Numbered from the stretch's first letter, positions 57,427 to 64,000 are shown. The stretch: DNA of 64,000 bases from Sphingomonas zeae (GCF_014197135.1 NZ_JACIFA010000012.1:1-64000); one strand, 5' to 3'. A program made the numbers and translations. The notes: generated by a model from the letters alone, not told the origin.

Positions 57427-57743
57427 GCTACACCTCGCATTTCAGCCCGGCGCTGTTCGCCAAGGGCAAAGCGTGCGTCACCGATGCTCGGGCGGCGGTC
57501 GTAAACCGCCATCGCGAAGCAGCACGGCTGACACCAACGGAAGGTCTCGAGGCCTTCGTCACCGCGCTCGGTAAGCACTCGGTTGCGGGTGCCCGGCTCG
57601 CATGGTCCGGCGCAGGTGTGGCAGGTCCCACCGCCCCGGTTCGTGACCATCTTATCGGAAAGCGCCACCTCGCCATTGCCGAAGTCTCCCGCGAACGGAT
57701 CATCGGCAAGGCAATCGGCTTCCCATCGGAACGGCTTACGCAT
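57423..57743 (-). CDS. Hypothetical phage protein with two cysteine pairs (106 aa)
   Basis: CHTCAGPC and RWCQPCC provide Cys clusters that could bind zinc. ATG 57743 follows GGGGGAG by six bases and starts in the ATGCGTAA overlap with the upstream gene; an earlier in-frame ATG (57758) contains the ribosome binding site. No family recognised. Confidence 0.65.
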   Translation of the reverse strand: MRKPFRWEADCLADDPFAGDFGNGEVALSDKMVTNRGGGTCHTCAGPCEPGTRNRVLTERGDEGLETFRWCQPCCFAMAVYDRRPSIGDARFALGEQRRAEMRGVA

Positions 57744-58035
57744 TGCTCGCTCCCCCATCGCTGGCGTGAGAGGCGGGGGTGCCGATGCAGTGCGTCGGCA
57801 CCCATTCGAGGGCGTCTTCCGGCTCTACTGCCCAATAGCGGTCGCCGTGATCGCTTTCCGCATATTGCGACATCGCGGCATTGACGCCGTCCGTGACGAT
57901 GTAGACCTCCCATAGCACGGCAGTCTCAATCGGTTGCCACCCCTCCCCCTGGCGGATCGCGTCTGCGGAGAGGGCGTTCTCCCCCCACTTATCGGTGGGC
58001 AGCAACTTCGCGCTATCGGGTATTTGGTCAGCCAC
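57736..58035 (-). CDS. DUF551-like phage protein (99 aa)
   Basis: GEGWQPIETAVLWEVYIVTD and the tail DALEWVPTHC resemble the DUF551 family found in phages. It starts with GTG at 58035 (overlapping the previous stop, GTGGCTGA) since an ATG further upstream belongs to a frame inside the neighbour. Function unknown. Confidence 0.6.
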   Translation of the reverse strand: MADQIPDSAKLLPTDKWGENALSADAIRQGEGWQPIETAVLWEVYIVTDGVNAAMSQYAESDHGDRYWAVEPEDALEWVPTHCIGTPASHASDGGASNA

Positions 58036-58825
58036 GGGCGGCCTCCTGCGGATCGGCGGCGCCCGGGGCGGCTTTGCCGTCGGCATCCTCGTCGTCTTCG
58101 TCACGCTCCGGCTTCCGCAGGTACACGCGCTCGTACATGGCATCCGTTGCCTTGACCTCGCGGAACGTGGTGACATCGGCGGCGAAGACGCCCTCACCTG
58201 CGAAATTCCACCCCTCATCAAAGCAGATGCAGTCGAATGTCAGTGTCGGAAATGCGGCGATCAGCGCTTCGAAGACCGGAGTGGGGAAATTCCAGGCCGT
58301 CTCGAACTTGATGGTCAGCGGTTCCTCTGCGGCCAGGCTGAAGGCATACGCACCCCACTTCGTGCCCCAATTCGCTATCGACCACGGATACCAGCTTACA
58401 AAGCCCGTCTCAGTCAGCGCCTGCATGCGGGCCTTGCCTGCTTCCTCCCACCTCGGATGCTTCTCCAGGAACGCGCCCGCCACGGCGGATATTGACGCAT
58501 CAGCGCACAGACCCGCCTGTGCACGAATCCAAGCGATGCGGGCGGCATAAAGTCCGTAGGTGGCGAACGGCGCACCACGCTCCCCTCGAGCCGTGATCAT
58601 CGCCATGCCCTCTTCGGCGGCAGTCGAATCCTCCGCTCGGCGCAATACCTCCGGCATGGGGATGATCGCGTCGAAATCGAACGTCGTGTACGGCTGGGGC
58701 TTGCGGTCGGCGCGCCACCACTCCTCCGGTTCCTCCATCTTCGTGACGATCATCTGCTCACGAAAGCGAGCAACGTCAGCGGCGGGGCCGGTGATCACGC
58801 ACCGGGACGTTACATGGTTAGGCAT
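58028..58825 (-). CDS. DUF1281/YubB ferredoxin-like domain protein
   Basis: 265 aa. MPNHVTSRCVITGPAADVAR, FDFDAIIPMPEVLR, WYPWSIANWGTKWGAYAF and FETAWNFPTPVFEALIAAFP match the family first seen on plasmids and phages (YubB-like ferredoxin fold). Function not established; sometimes linked to anti-restriction-like contexts, which I cannot confirm. An acidic C-terminal tail (DEDDEDADG) follows. Start ATG 58825 is the conserved N-terminus. Confidence 0.8.
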   Translation of the reverse strand: MPNHVTSRCVITGPAADVARFREQMIVTKMEEPEEWWRADRKPQPYTTFDFDAIIPMPEVLRRAEDSTAAEEGMAMITARGERGAPFATYGLYAARIAWIRAQAGLCADASISAVAGAFLEKHPRWEEAGKARMQALTETGFVSWYPWSIANWGTKWGAYAFSLAAEEPLTIKFETAWNFPTPVFEALIAAFPTLTFDCICFDEGWNFAGEGVFAADVTTFREVKATDAMYERVYLRKPERDEDDEDADGKAAPGAADPQEAARG

Positions 58826-58988
58826 TGGAGATCGGAGCCTCATTCCAGAGGGAAGCTTTCACGTCGAAGGGCGCGCGGCGGCGGCCGGTGACGGTGACGA
58901 AGCCTGGGCGGTCGGACTGCTGGCGCGCGCGGCGCAGGCTCAGCGTGTGACCGGGGGCGATGGTGACGGAGCGATAGACGGAGGGCAT
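58818..58988 (-). CDS. Small basic phage protein (56 aa)
   Basis: MPSVYRSVTIAPGHTLSLRR then a basic GFVTVTGRRRAPFDVK. It shares 8 bases with the DUF1281 gene and one with the membrane protein upstream. No motif recognised. Confidence 0.55.
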   Translation of the reverse strand: MPSVYRSVTIAPGHTLSLRRARQQSDRPGFVTVTGRRRAPFDVKASLWNEAPISNA

Positions 58989-59152
58989 CAGCGCGACACC
59001 AAGGCATAGACGACGAGGATCAGTGCTACGACGAAGGTGGCAAGCGCCCCGACACCGATCCCGGCATTGACCCGCGCCCACTGCTCCATGCGGCGGTTAA
59101 TTTCGGCATTGCGACGCCGGGCCTCAGCATATTGACGCTCGAAATCGGACAT
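58988..59152 (-). CDS. Small membrane protein (54 aa)
   Basis: An amphipathic, charged N-terminal helix (MSDFERQYAEARRRNAEINR) followed by one transmembrane helix (about residues 29-52). One base overlaps each neighbour (TGATG). Such pairs of small phage membrane proteins often sit in lysis or exclusion modules, but this one lies in the early operon. Confidence 0.6.
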   Translation of the reverse strand: MSDFERQYAEARRRNAEINRRMEQWARVNAGIGVGALATFVVALILVVYALVSR

Positions 59153-59367
59153 CACTGGACCTCTGCGGTTGGCTGGGCACCGGCCTCATCGGTGCGCAGC
59201 GTGGAGCCAGCCTGATCGGCCGAGGCGGCAATGGTGACGGGAAAGAGGATGGCGATGATCCGGCCCCAGTTGGGCGCCAGCGAGCCGACGATGGTCTGCA
59301 TCGCGACACCGCCCGCGAAGACGAATGCGGCGATCTGCAGGGTCTCAGCCAAGGGTGACGGGGTCAT
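59152..59367 (-). CDS. Two-helix membrane protein (71 aa)
   Basis: Two hydrophobic segments (residues about 9-27 and 34-50) with a polar C-terminus. Size and topology suit a holin-like or membrane-exclusion protein, though its place in the early operon away from lysis genes speaks against a holin. Start overlaps the previous stop (ATGA). Confidence 0.55.
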   Translation of the reverse strand: MTPSPLAETLQIAAFVFAGGVAMQTIVGSLAPNWGRIIAILFPVTIAASADQAGSTLRTDEAGAQPTAEVQ

Positions 59368-59849
59368 CGGATGGGCCTCCGAGTGGTGGAAAAGACAGGG
59401 CGCGCGCCGGAGCCGCCAGCGCCCAAAATGCGGGCCTGCGAGAAGCCGTCCTCGGGCTGCGATGGGCGCCGGATCGGGTGGTGCCCCCAGCCATTGGCGA
59501 AGACGATCTTGGGCTGGCCGTCGGGCGCGATGACCTTCACCTTGCCGCCGGCCATCCGCTTGATGATCGGGCAGTCGAAGGCGAAGACGGCGGGCAGCGA
59601 CCCCACCGGGCTCCACACCTCGGCATTCACCGCTTGGCGCCGGACCTCCATCGCCTCGCAGGTCAGCGGGTCCAGTCCACGCTGCAAGATCGCGGCGGCC
59701 TGCTGGGTCGTCCAGCGTTCGCCACCCGACTGTATGCCGTCGCGGTCATCGTAACGGACGATATTGCCGTACCATGGCGTGCGGATTGAGGGCGCGACCT
59801 GGCGGACGGACGGCTGCCGTCCGATCGGCGGGAGATTGGGATCAGCCAA
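59364..59849 (-). CDS. Hypothetical phage protein (161 aa)
   Basis: The central part IQSGGERWTTQQAAAILQRG and GGKVKVIAPDGQPKIVFANG looks soluble; the C-terminus is Arg/Gly/Pro-rich. The likely start is TTG 59849: GGAGG lies five bases upstream and the TTG overlaps the preceding stop; an ATG at 59864 has no ribosome binding site. No family recognised. Confidence 0.5.
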   Translation of the reverse strand: MADPNLPPIGRQPSVRQVAPSIRTPWYGNIVRYDDRDGIQSGGERWTTQQAAAILQRGLDPLTCEAMEVRRQAVNAEVWSPVGSLPAVFAFDCPIIKRMAGGKVKVIAPDGQPKIVFANGWGHHPIRRPSQPEDGFSQARILGAGGSGARPVFSTTRRPIR

Positions 59850-60321
59850 GGCTCGCCTCCACATACCGGAGGGCGGCGCTGACGGACGCGGCGGCATCGA
59901 CAGCCTCCTTCGCTATGCGGCGGCGGAGCACATATTCGACGCGCGCTTCCTCGGCGGCCTTCTCCGCGCGGCCCAGTTCCTCGCGAAGCTCAGCGATCAC
60001 GGCGTTGGCCGCCGGCGACGTTTCGCGCCCGCGCGCCCGGCGGGTCAGTGCCTCAACCGTCTCGACCAGCCGCATCAGTGCATAGGCCGAGCCAATCTTC
60101 ATCTTGTCCGCCTGGTCGTGGAGGGTGGCAAAGATGTCACCCCGCTCTGCCGCCATCGCCCCAAGCTTCTGATATTGCATGGGATCGGTGGACGCCGACA
60201 GGATCATGGGGCTGAGCTGGCGGTAGCGCGCCACCTTCCAGCGCAAGCCGTGGAAGACCTGGTCGAAATCGGGGTCGATCTCGGCGAGCTTCACAGGGCT
60301 GGGACGGCGTGCGGCGGTCAT
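59842..60321 (-). CDS. Hypothetical helical phage protein (159 aa)
   Basis: A helical, charged protein: VKLAEIDPDFDQVFHGLRWK then a coiled-coil-like stretch IAELREELGRAEKAAEEARV (about 110-140). ATG 60321 shares one base with the HNH gene stop. Function unknown. Confidence 0.6.
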   Translation of the reverse strand: MTAARRPSPVKLAEIDPDFDQVFHGLRWKVARYRQLSPMILSASTDPMQYQKLGAMAAERGDIFATLHDQADKMKIGSAYALMRLVETVEALTRRARGRETSPAANAVIAELREELGRAEKAAEEARVEYVLRRRIAKEAVDAAASVSAALRYVEASLG

Positions 60322-60680
60322 CACGCACCCCACGGATCGGCCAGATTCAGGCGGTGAGGCGACTTGCGGTATAGGCCCTGGGCGATCGCCATCAGGTCGA
60401 CGTTGTTCTTCGCCTCGAAAGACTTCTCTCCGCGGTGGCTTTCACGGTGACAGGCCGCGCACAGCGGCACGGTGTACGCATCGCTCGGCTTGATGCTGAC
60501 GCCGGAATTGGCGGCGCGGCGCACATGGGCGGCTTCGATCTTATTGGCCTCGTCGCCGCGCGTACCGCAGACTGCGCACACATGGCCCCGTATCCACTGG
60601 AGGTGCTGACGGCAGCGCAGTCCGGCATCCGCCTTGGCGGACTTCATCGGCTTACGCTGGGGAAGCGATGACCGAAGCAT
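60321..60680 (-). CDS. HNH-type nuclease-like phage protein
   Basis: 119 aa. CAVCG, then IEAAHVRRA, then VPLCAACHRESHRGEKSF give the Cys-x2-Cys, His, Cys-x2-Cys-His-x3-His pattern of HNH/DUF968-like proteins in phages. It may nick or cut DNA in replication, recombination or packaging. Starts where the 45-aa gene stops (TGATG). Confidence 0.75.
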   Translation of the reverse strand: MLRSSLPQRKPMKSAKADAGLRCRQHLQWIRGHVCAVCGTRGDEANKIEAAHVRRAANSGVSIKPSDAYTVPLCAACHRESHRGEKSFEAKNNVDLMAIAQGLYRKSPHRLNLADPWGA

Positions 60681-60817
60681 CAGCCGCGCGCCATCAGGTG
60701 CAGCATGTCGACCTGCTTCGAGACCGACAGCGCTTGGTACCGTGCCCGCAGCGCCGCCAGCGTCATCTGCCGGCGATCATCGTTCCTATGCTGGGGAATG
60801 CCCGCGATGCAGGACAT
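60680..60817 (-). CDS. Small first protein of the phage early operon (45 aa)
   Basis: MSCIAGIPQHRNDDRRQMTL followed by LAALRARYQALSVSKQVDML. GGAG lies about seven bases before the ATG. It is the first gene of the overlapping operon, downstream of the operator region at 60873-60935. Probably a small regulatory protein by position; no motif. Confidence 0.55.
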   Translation of the reverse strand: MSCIAGIPQHRNDDRRQMTLAALRARYQALSVSKQVDMLHLMARG

Positions 60818-60872
60818 AGCGATCTCCTCGACCGCTTCGCTCGCATCAGGCGGCGATCAGCGGTGAGGAGGA

Positions 60873-60935
60873 TGTACGCTTATAATGTACACCCGTCAAC
60901 AGGCTGAACACATTGAGTGTACGTTTTTTGTATGC
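60873..60935 (-). promoter_or_regulatory. Two operator-like sites before the phage early operon
   Basis: TGTACGCTTATAATGTACAC (60873-60892) and GTGTACGTTTTTTGTATGC (60917-60935) flank a region with TTGACG on the minus strand (60893-60898) and TATAAG, i.e. promoter elements. Site 1 is almost the same as TGTACGCTCCAAGTGTACAC at 62671-62690 between cI and cro. A phage repressor is the likely ligand. Confidence 0.6.
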
Positions 60936-61014
60936 GCCTCCGCAAAAAGCCCCGAAAAAGGGGTAAACCATCCGGCCATTTTTCCATGGGTCGCGGACAG
61001 GGGAAAGCAGGCTC

Positions 61015-61842
61015 TCAGTCGTCTTCTTCGTCGGGTATTTCTTCTGACCCATGGAATCCAATTATGCGATAACTCACTACGCGACCGGCAACCCGTGACA
61101 CCTTCACGTCTACAAAGTATATCCGCTTGTACGGGTTGTCGTGCCCAGCGAGCATCTCAGATTTTAGCCCGGCGAACTCATCTTCGAAAAATACAGGCCG
61201 ATGCTTAGGGTCTATCTCTTCAATAATCGCTTTGTCCGGGCTCCGGGCACCGGCTGTCCGGGCGGCATCCGCATCCATGCCGTACAGGATCATTGGCGTC
61301 CTCTGAACGACCTCGAGAGCCTCAGCCTCAAGCAGTGCCTTCATCTCCAACGCGTTAGCTTGAATAAGCTTTGCATCTTCCTGCGTCACATGCACCACTG
61401 GTTGGTAAACAGGTGCATTGTATATATGGATTGTCTGAGTCCCTCCGCTCTGCGCGGACGGAGCAACGATATTAGCAACGTCAGAGCAATCTTTTATAGT
61501 AATACCAACCGGCTCAGGTTTCTTTTTAAACTTATCAATTAAGCCTTTAAGGGCGGTCGCGAATTTCAAAACCGGCGCTGAGTAAACCATGACCGGGGCA
61601 ACAAGTGTGCCGAGCGTAGAAAGGTCGGGAAGTAGGCCGATATCAATCGAGCCAGGCTTCACGCTAGAGACAAGTAGCTTAGCGTCTTTCGCCGACGTCA
61701 GACCCTCGGCGGTTGCAAAAACCTCGAATTGGTGGCCAATCGCGCCGAGGCATCGTAGCATGACGCCAAGCTCGATTGGTATCTCTGGCTCGAGATGAAG
61801 CTGGAATGGCGGATGGTCCATGACATCCTGACTGTACCCCAT
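61015..61842 (-). CDS. Unknown protein in the phage immunity region (about 276 aa)
   Basis: MGYSQDVMDHPPFQLHLEPE and the N-terminal repeat LLVSSVKPGSIDIGLLPDLS resemble a family of hypothetical proteins that share 'VRPGSI'-like segments and a helical hairpin followed by a linker (VVHVTQEDAKLIQANALEM) and a beta-rich C-terminus ending EEIPDEEDD. It lies between the repressor and the early operon, is more AT-rich than its neighbours, and probably has its own promoter. Function unknown; a lysogenic cargo (for example exclusion or defence) gene is suggested by place. The start may also be the ATG 21 bases downstream. Confidence 0.55.
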   Translation of the reverse strand: MGYSQDVMDHPPFQLHLEPEIPIELGVMLRCLGAIGHQFEVFATAEGLTSAKDAKLLVSSVKPGSIDIGLLPDLSTLGTLVAPVMVYSAPVLKFATALKGLIDKFKKKPEPVGITIKDCSDVANIVAPSAQSGGTQTIHIYNAPVYQPVVHVTQEDAKLIQANALEMKALLEAEALEVVQRTPMILYGMDADAARTAGARSPDKAIIEEIDPKHRPVFFEDEFAGLKSEMLAGHDNPYKRIYFVDVKVSRVAGRVVSYRIIGFHGSEEIPDEEDD

Positions 61843-61884
61843 TCCACCCCCCACTTGATCCAACAAATTGAATAGGCTGCAAAC

Positions 61885-62625
61885 TCAATGCCGCTTGATC
61901 GACCCCACGACCCGCCCGTGGATGATAATGTCGGCCCGATTCACGATTTGATTTTCCACGTCGGGGTTGTCGCTGATGACCAGCACCTTCTCGGTATCGA
62001 TCGCGCGCAAGCGCTTCACAGCGCCCAAGCCAAATAGCCAGATTGCCCAGATGCGATCCTGGGCATTCAAGCTCGCCTGGTTCACGTCGACAAAAAGCAG
62101 GTCGCGATCATGAAGCGTCGGCTGCATGCTATCGCCGATGCCATCTACGATGCGTAGGCGATCAGGGGGCGTCACCGTCATGCTGCGAAGGAAGCCCAAG
62201 TCGAACTCAAAGGCCTCGCTTTCAATATAGCTATCGTCGAGATCCCTCCCCGGCCCCATTGAATATGACAGGTCGAGCCGGGCCACAGGGGCGGTTTCTC
62301 CACCATCAACCGAGCGTACTGATGGCTGATCCGGCGCTTTATCAATACGTGTGGCCCGCTGTTCGGCGCCCCTGCCTTCAAACGAGATACCTGTCAGGGC
62401 GATAACTTCGTCACGCGTGATCGGCGGATCCCCCTTCCCGACCAACGCCGACGCCAGACGATCCGCGACTTCTACCGGTAGCCGCTTATCATAGGCGGGA
62501 TCGAGGTAGCGTTGCACACCTGACCCATGGTTGTACCCTGCGGCAACAGCAAGGTCACGAACAGAGAGGCCAGATCGCAAGCGCAGGCGCGCTACAGCCG
62601 CCCCAGTAGATTCGTTATTTGACAC
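61885..62625 (-). CDS. CI-like prophage repressor (XRE HTH + S24 domain)
   Basis: 246 aa. An N-terminal HTH (RLRLRSGLSVRDLAVAAGYN) and a C-terminal S24 peptidase domain with the Ser in GIGDSMQPTLHDRDLLFVDV and the Lys in LGAVKRLRAIDTEK. By family it keeps the prophage silent and cleaves itself when RecA is activated. The likely start is GTG 62625, downstream of the operator region; the open frame to 62784 includes the operators and so is excluded. Divergent from the Cro-like gene. Confidence 0.85.
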   Translation of the reverse strand: MSNNESTGAAVARLRLRSGLSVRDLAVAAGYNHGSGVQRYLDPAYDKRLPVEVADRLASALVGKGDPPITRDEVIALTGISFEGRGAEQRATRIDKAPDQPSVRSVDGGETAPVARLDLSYSMGPGRDLDDSYIESEAFEFDLGFLRSMTVTPPDRLRIVDGIGDSMQPTLHDRDLLFVDVNQASLNAQDRIWAIWLFGLGAVKRLRAIDTEKVLVISDNPDVENQIVNRADIIIHGRVVGSIKRH

Positions 62626-62641
62626 ATCTTCATTATCCAGC

Positions 62642-62691
62642 GACGTACGTACACAATCCACGTTGACAGATGTACGCTCCAAGTGTACACA
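62642..62691 (+). promoter_or_regulatory. cI-cro operator region with rightward promoter
   Basis: TTGACA (62663-62668) and TACACA (62686-62691), 17 bases apart, form a rightward promoter whose expected start is at or near the A of the ATG at 62698, so the cro mRNA would be leaderless. The main operator TGTACGCTCCAAGTGTACAC lies at 62671-62690, over the -10 region; ACGTACGTACAC (62642-62653) is a second half-matched site. The first matches the early-operon site. Confidence 0.6.
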
Positions 62692-62697
62692 CATGAC

Positions 62698-62922
62698 ATG
62701 GGCATCCGATCTGTCATCACTCGCTTCGGCGGCATTCGGCCAATGGCCGAGAAGCTGGGTCATCGCTCGCATACCACTGTGCAAGGCTGGTGGGATCGGG
62801 ATGTCATCCCGGCGCAGCGCCAGCGCGAGGTGCTGGACGAGGCGAAGCGACGCAAGATCAAGGTTAGCGCTGAGGATTTGATCGCGACGCCGCCCGTCGC
62901 TTCCGCGCAGGCAGCGGCATAG
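62698..62922 (+). CDS. Cro-like HTH protein (carph-isopro/YdaS type)
   Basis: 74 aa: FGGIRPMAEKLGHRSHTTVQGWWDRDVIPA, the helix-turn-helix of carph-isopro-domain/YdaS-like proteins, then an Arg/Lys-rich region. Position and direction match lambda cro, divergent from the repressor. ATG 62698 is preferred to a GTG at 62683 that lies in the operator. The transcript probably starts here, so leaderless. Confidence 0.75.
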   Translation: MGIRSVITRFGGIRPMAEKLGHRSHTTVQGWWDRDVIPAQRQREVLDEAKRRKIKVSAEDLIATPPVASAQAAA

Positions 62923-63066
62923 ATGCGCGATCCCGAGCCCTTCGACTTCCTTGTGAAGTGCTTCATCGCGCTGTTGCTGCTGTTTGCAACGCTCGCGCTG
63001 ATCGACATCCGCAATGACATTCGCCGCGCGCCTCGGTGCTCGGCCAGCACTAAGGTAGCAGCATAA
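62923..63066 (+). CDS. Small membrane protein (47 aa)
   Basis: MRDPEPFDFLVKCFIALLLL: one hydrophobic helix (about residues 8-28) followed by a polar, basic tail. The ATG directly follows the Cro-like gene stop, and its stop overlaps the next start (TAATG). Possibly a regulator or exclusion peptide; unknown. Confidence 0.5.
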   Translation: MRDPEPFDFLVKCFIALLLLFATLALIDIRNDIRRAPRCSASTKVAA

Positions 63067-63320
63067 TGGCCTGCCACCCCGAGCAGCCGTTCACGCCCGA
63101 GCAGGAAGCGCGCATCCGGGAGATCGTCGCAGGCTTCGCCGGATCCGGCAGCGCCTCTTGCGGTGAAGCCTGCGAGATGATCCGTCAGATTGCTGAGGTC
63201 GATCTCACGCCTGCTCCAGCCCAGCATCCCTTGCCAAGGTCGTCCGCCAGAGCAGTATCTTCTCCTTATCAACCGGGAGAAAATCTTCGTTCTCAAGAAT
63301 CTGGAGAGTGTCATGCATGA
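63066..63320 (+). CDS. Hypothetical phage protein (84 aa)
   Basis: MACHPEQPFTPEQEARIREI is a convincing helical start, but the second half (PRSSARAVSSPYQPG) looks like shadow of the convergent gene. The start overlaps the previous stop. Either this gene or the overlapping minus-strand one is not expressed, or both are real. Confidence 0.4.
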   Translation: MACHPEQPFTPEQEARIREIVAGFAGSGSASCGEACEMIRQIAEVDLTPAPAQHPLPRSSARAVSSPYQPGENLRSQESGECHA

Positions 63321-63462
63321 CCTTCAGAGCTTGAGGGTTCACAATTCCCTGCTTTGCCAGCGTCGGCATCAATCGCGTCAGCCAAAATGTCGTGAAGGTC
63401 AGCACCTGGTAATTGAAATCCTGCCGTTTCGCGAGCGCGGTGGGGTCTTCGCCGAGCATCAT
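63205..63462 (-). CDS. Hypothetical protein (85 aa), overlapping convergent gene
   Basis: MMLGEDPTALAKRQDFNYQV, then a helical TTFWLTRLMPTLAKQGIVNP and ILENEDFLPVDKEKILLWRT: an amino acid composition typical of real proteins. It overlaps the plus-strand gene by 116 bases. No family recognised. Confidence 0.45.
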   Translation of the reverse strand: MMLGEDPTALAKRQDFNYQVLTFTTFWLTRLMPTLAKQGIVNPQALKVMHDTLQILENEDFLPVDKEKILLWRTTLARDAGLEQA

Positions 63463-63544
63463 TTACCTCTTCGTGCGTGTGTAGGATCTCGCACGATAGC
63501 CGAAGGCCGGAGCGCGTCCAGTGCTCCGGCTGGAGGGCGCTGAC

Positions 63545-63850
63545 ATGGCCTGCGCTGCCTGCCAGTCCGTGACCTGCGGCCATTCCGATCCGGTCTATGC
63601 CGGTATCCATCCTCTCCCTGCGGCTGCCGCCTCCGTACTCCCATGCTCTGGCGGCAGCACCTTCACCGGCGGCGGCGCACTCCCGGCCGCCGCCGGTGAC
63701 ATTGTCGACCAGCGCGCGGGCTTTCGCGATGCGGACGGCGCGCGGTGCGGTGGAAAGGCAATCACTGTTCATGCCGGATCGTATGGCCGTTGCGACACCG
63801 CAACGTCATCCGGAAAGGCTGACGACATTTCCGCTGAGGGAAATCAATGA
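63545..63850 (+). CDS. Possible small protein before the CII-like gene (101 aa)
   Basis: GGAGGG lies nine bases before the ATG. The frame (MACAACQSVTCGHSDPVYAG; Gly/Ala-rich) ends in an ATGA overlap with the next gene, suggesting coupling. The composition is unusual and a second open frame covers the same DNA, so it may be only a leader. Confidence 0.35.
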   Translation: MACAACQSVTCGHSDPVYAGIHPLPAAAASVLPCSGGSTFTGGGALPAAAGDIVDQRAGFRDADGARCGGKAITVHAGSYGRCDTATSSGKADDISAEGNQ

Positions 63851-64000
63851 CTCCCGAGAAAATCGACCTGAAGCGCGCGACGCAGGAGATGGTCAAGGGC
63901 GTCGGCGGCCTAGAGGCGGCGGCGGGTTTCTGCCGCGTCGGCAAGTCGGTGCTCGGCGATAACCAGTCCGTGTCTCGGCCCGAGAGCTTCATCGCGATTG
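63847..64000 (+). CDS. CII-like phage regulatory protein (N-terminal part)
   Basis: 51 codons before the window end. MTPEKIDLKRATQEMVKGVG and GLEAAAGFCRVGKSVLGDNQ resemble phage regulatory CII-family (CP76) proteins; the rest is outside. GAGG lies eight bases before ATG 63847. Right of cro, as for lambda cII. Confidence 0.6.
   Translation, partial: MTPEKIDLKRATQEMVKGVGGLEAAAGFCRVGKSVLGDNQSVSRPESFIAI

Larger units (their letters stand above)
54150..64000. mobile_element. Left end of an integrated prophage or phage-like island (incomplete)
   Basis: The element starts at the tRNA-Glu 3' end and runs past the window. It contains integrase, AlpA-like protein, a long early operon with methyltransferase and HNH-type protein, a CI-like repressor, Cro-like and CII-like genes and unknown proteins, a lambdoid-type left end. 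Structural, lysis and replication genes are not visible. The right attachment site is outside the window; the exact core boundary is inferred (about 54150-54173). Confidence 0.85.

Noticed and set aside
57583..58495. Several plus-strand frames across the phage early operon
   Set aside because: They oppose a chain of overlapping minus-strand genes and have no recognisable features.
60846..61061. Minus-strand 71-codon frame before the phage early operon
   Set aside because: It overlaps both operator-like sites and promoter elements and the end of the 61015 gene.
63311..63772. Minus-strand 153-codon frame near the window end
   Set aside because: It overlaps the plausible 85-aa gene and the likely leader of the CII-like gene; composition is shadow-like.

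Overview
The window reads as a chromosomal segment of a high-GC alphaproteobacterium, most likely Sphingomonas or a close sphingomonad. Supporting this are a FYDLN-acid (TIGR02300) protein, the F1-ATPase zeta inhibitor (DUF1476), an aroA-cmk-rpsA-ihfB cluster, a fused ThiS-ThiG, TamA/TamB, RcnB- and DUF4112-family proteins and GC-rich intergenic palindromes typical of this group. The assignment rests on gene content and style; no database search was run.

Layout of the chromosomal part (1-54.1 kb). 0.3-5.4 kb: SBF-like transporter, M3 oligopeptidase, globin-coupled chemoreceptor. 5.6-13 kb: two tRNA-Ala(GGC), TIGR02300 protein, aroA-cmk-rpsA-ihfB (shikimate, nucleotide, translation and nucleoid functions), tRNA-Leu(TAA), a peptide-binding-type lipoprotein and DUF4112. 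12.9-17.5 kb (minus strand): RNase T2, nadA-nadC, DUF4230, MBL hydrolase. 17.5-19.6 kb: M56/BlaI metalloprotease-repressor pair with two operator-like dyads. 19.7-23.3 kb: grxD-bolA-zeta inhibitor, then leuC-small ORF-leuD. 23.5-26.6 kb: scoA, acid phosphatase, scoB and GST, in which the two CoA-transferase subunits are separated by a phosphatase gene whose 5' end carries a palindromic repeat doublet. 26.7-32.6 kb: TPP enzyme, CsbD, thiSG, aroQ-accB-accC, arsC. 32.6-34.7 kb: glnB-glnA behind a sigma-54-type promoter. 35-43.2 kb: small monooxygenase, cyclophilin, quinone oxidoreductase, tamA-tamB. 43.3-54 kb: small proteins, an S24 repressor divergent from a two-gene unit, a ZnuD-like TonB receptor, glutaryl-CoA dehydrogenase, a CaiB-type CoA transferase with an orphan 2Fe-2S subunit, RcnB, a prolyl-4-hydroxylase-like enzyme and recJ.

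Mobile part (54.1 kb to the end). A tRNA-Glu(TTC) is immediately followed by a tyrosine integrase read towards the tRNA: the left end of an integrated prophage or phage-like island running off the window. Fifteen minus-strand genes (60817 down to the integrase) form an operon in which every junction overlaps. It encodes an HNH-type protein, several unknowns, two small membrane proteins, a DUF1281/YubB-like protein, a C5 cytosine methyltransferase, an AlpA-like protein and the integrase. Upstream are an AT-rich 276-aa protein of unknown function, a CI-like S24 repressor, a divergent Cro-like gene and a CII-like gene cut by the window end. GTAC-containing operator-like sites appear both before the long operon and between cI and cro, which suggests one repressor controls both.

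The most interesting leads are the unknown protein in the immunity region, the fully overlapping phage operon with its shared operators, the split scoA/scoB locus, a hairpin that hides the Shine-Dalgarno of a CoA-transferase gene, and the divergent S24/HTH module at 44-45 kb.
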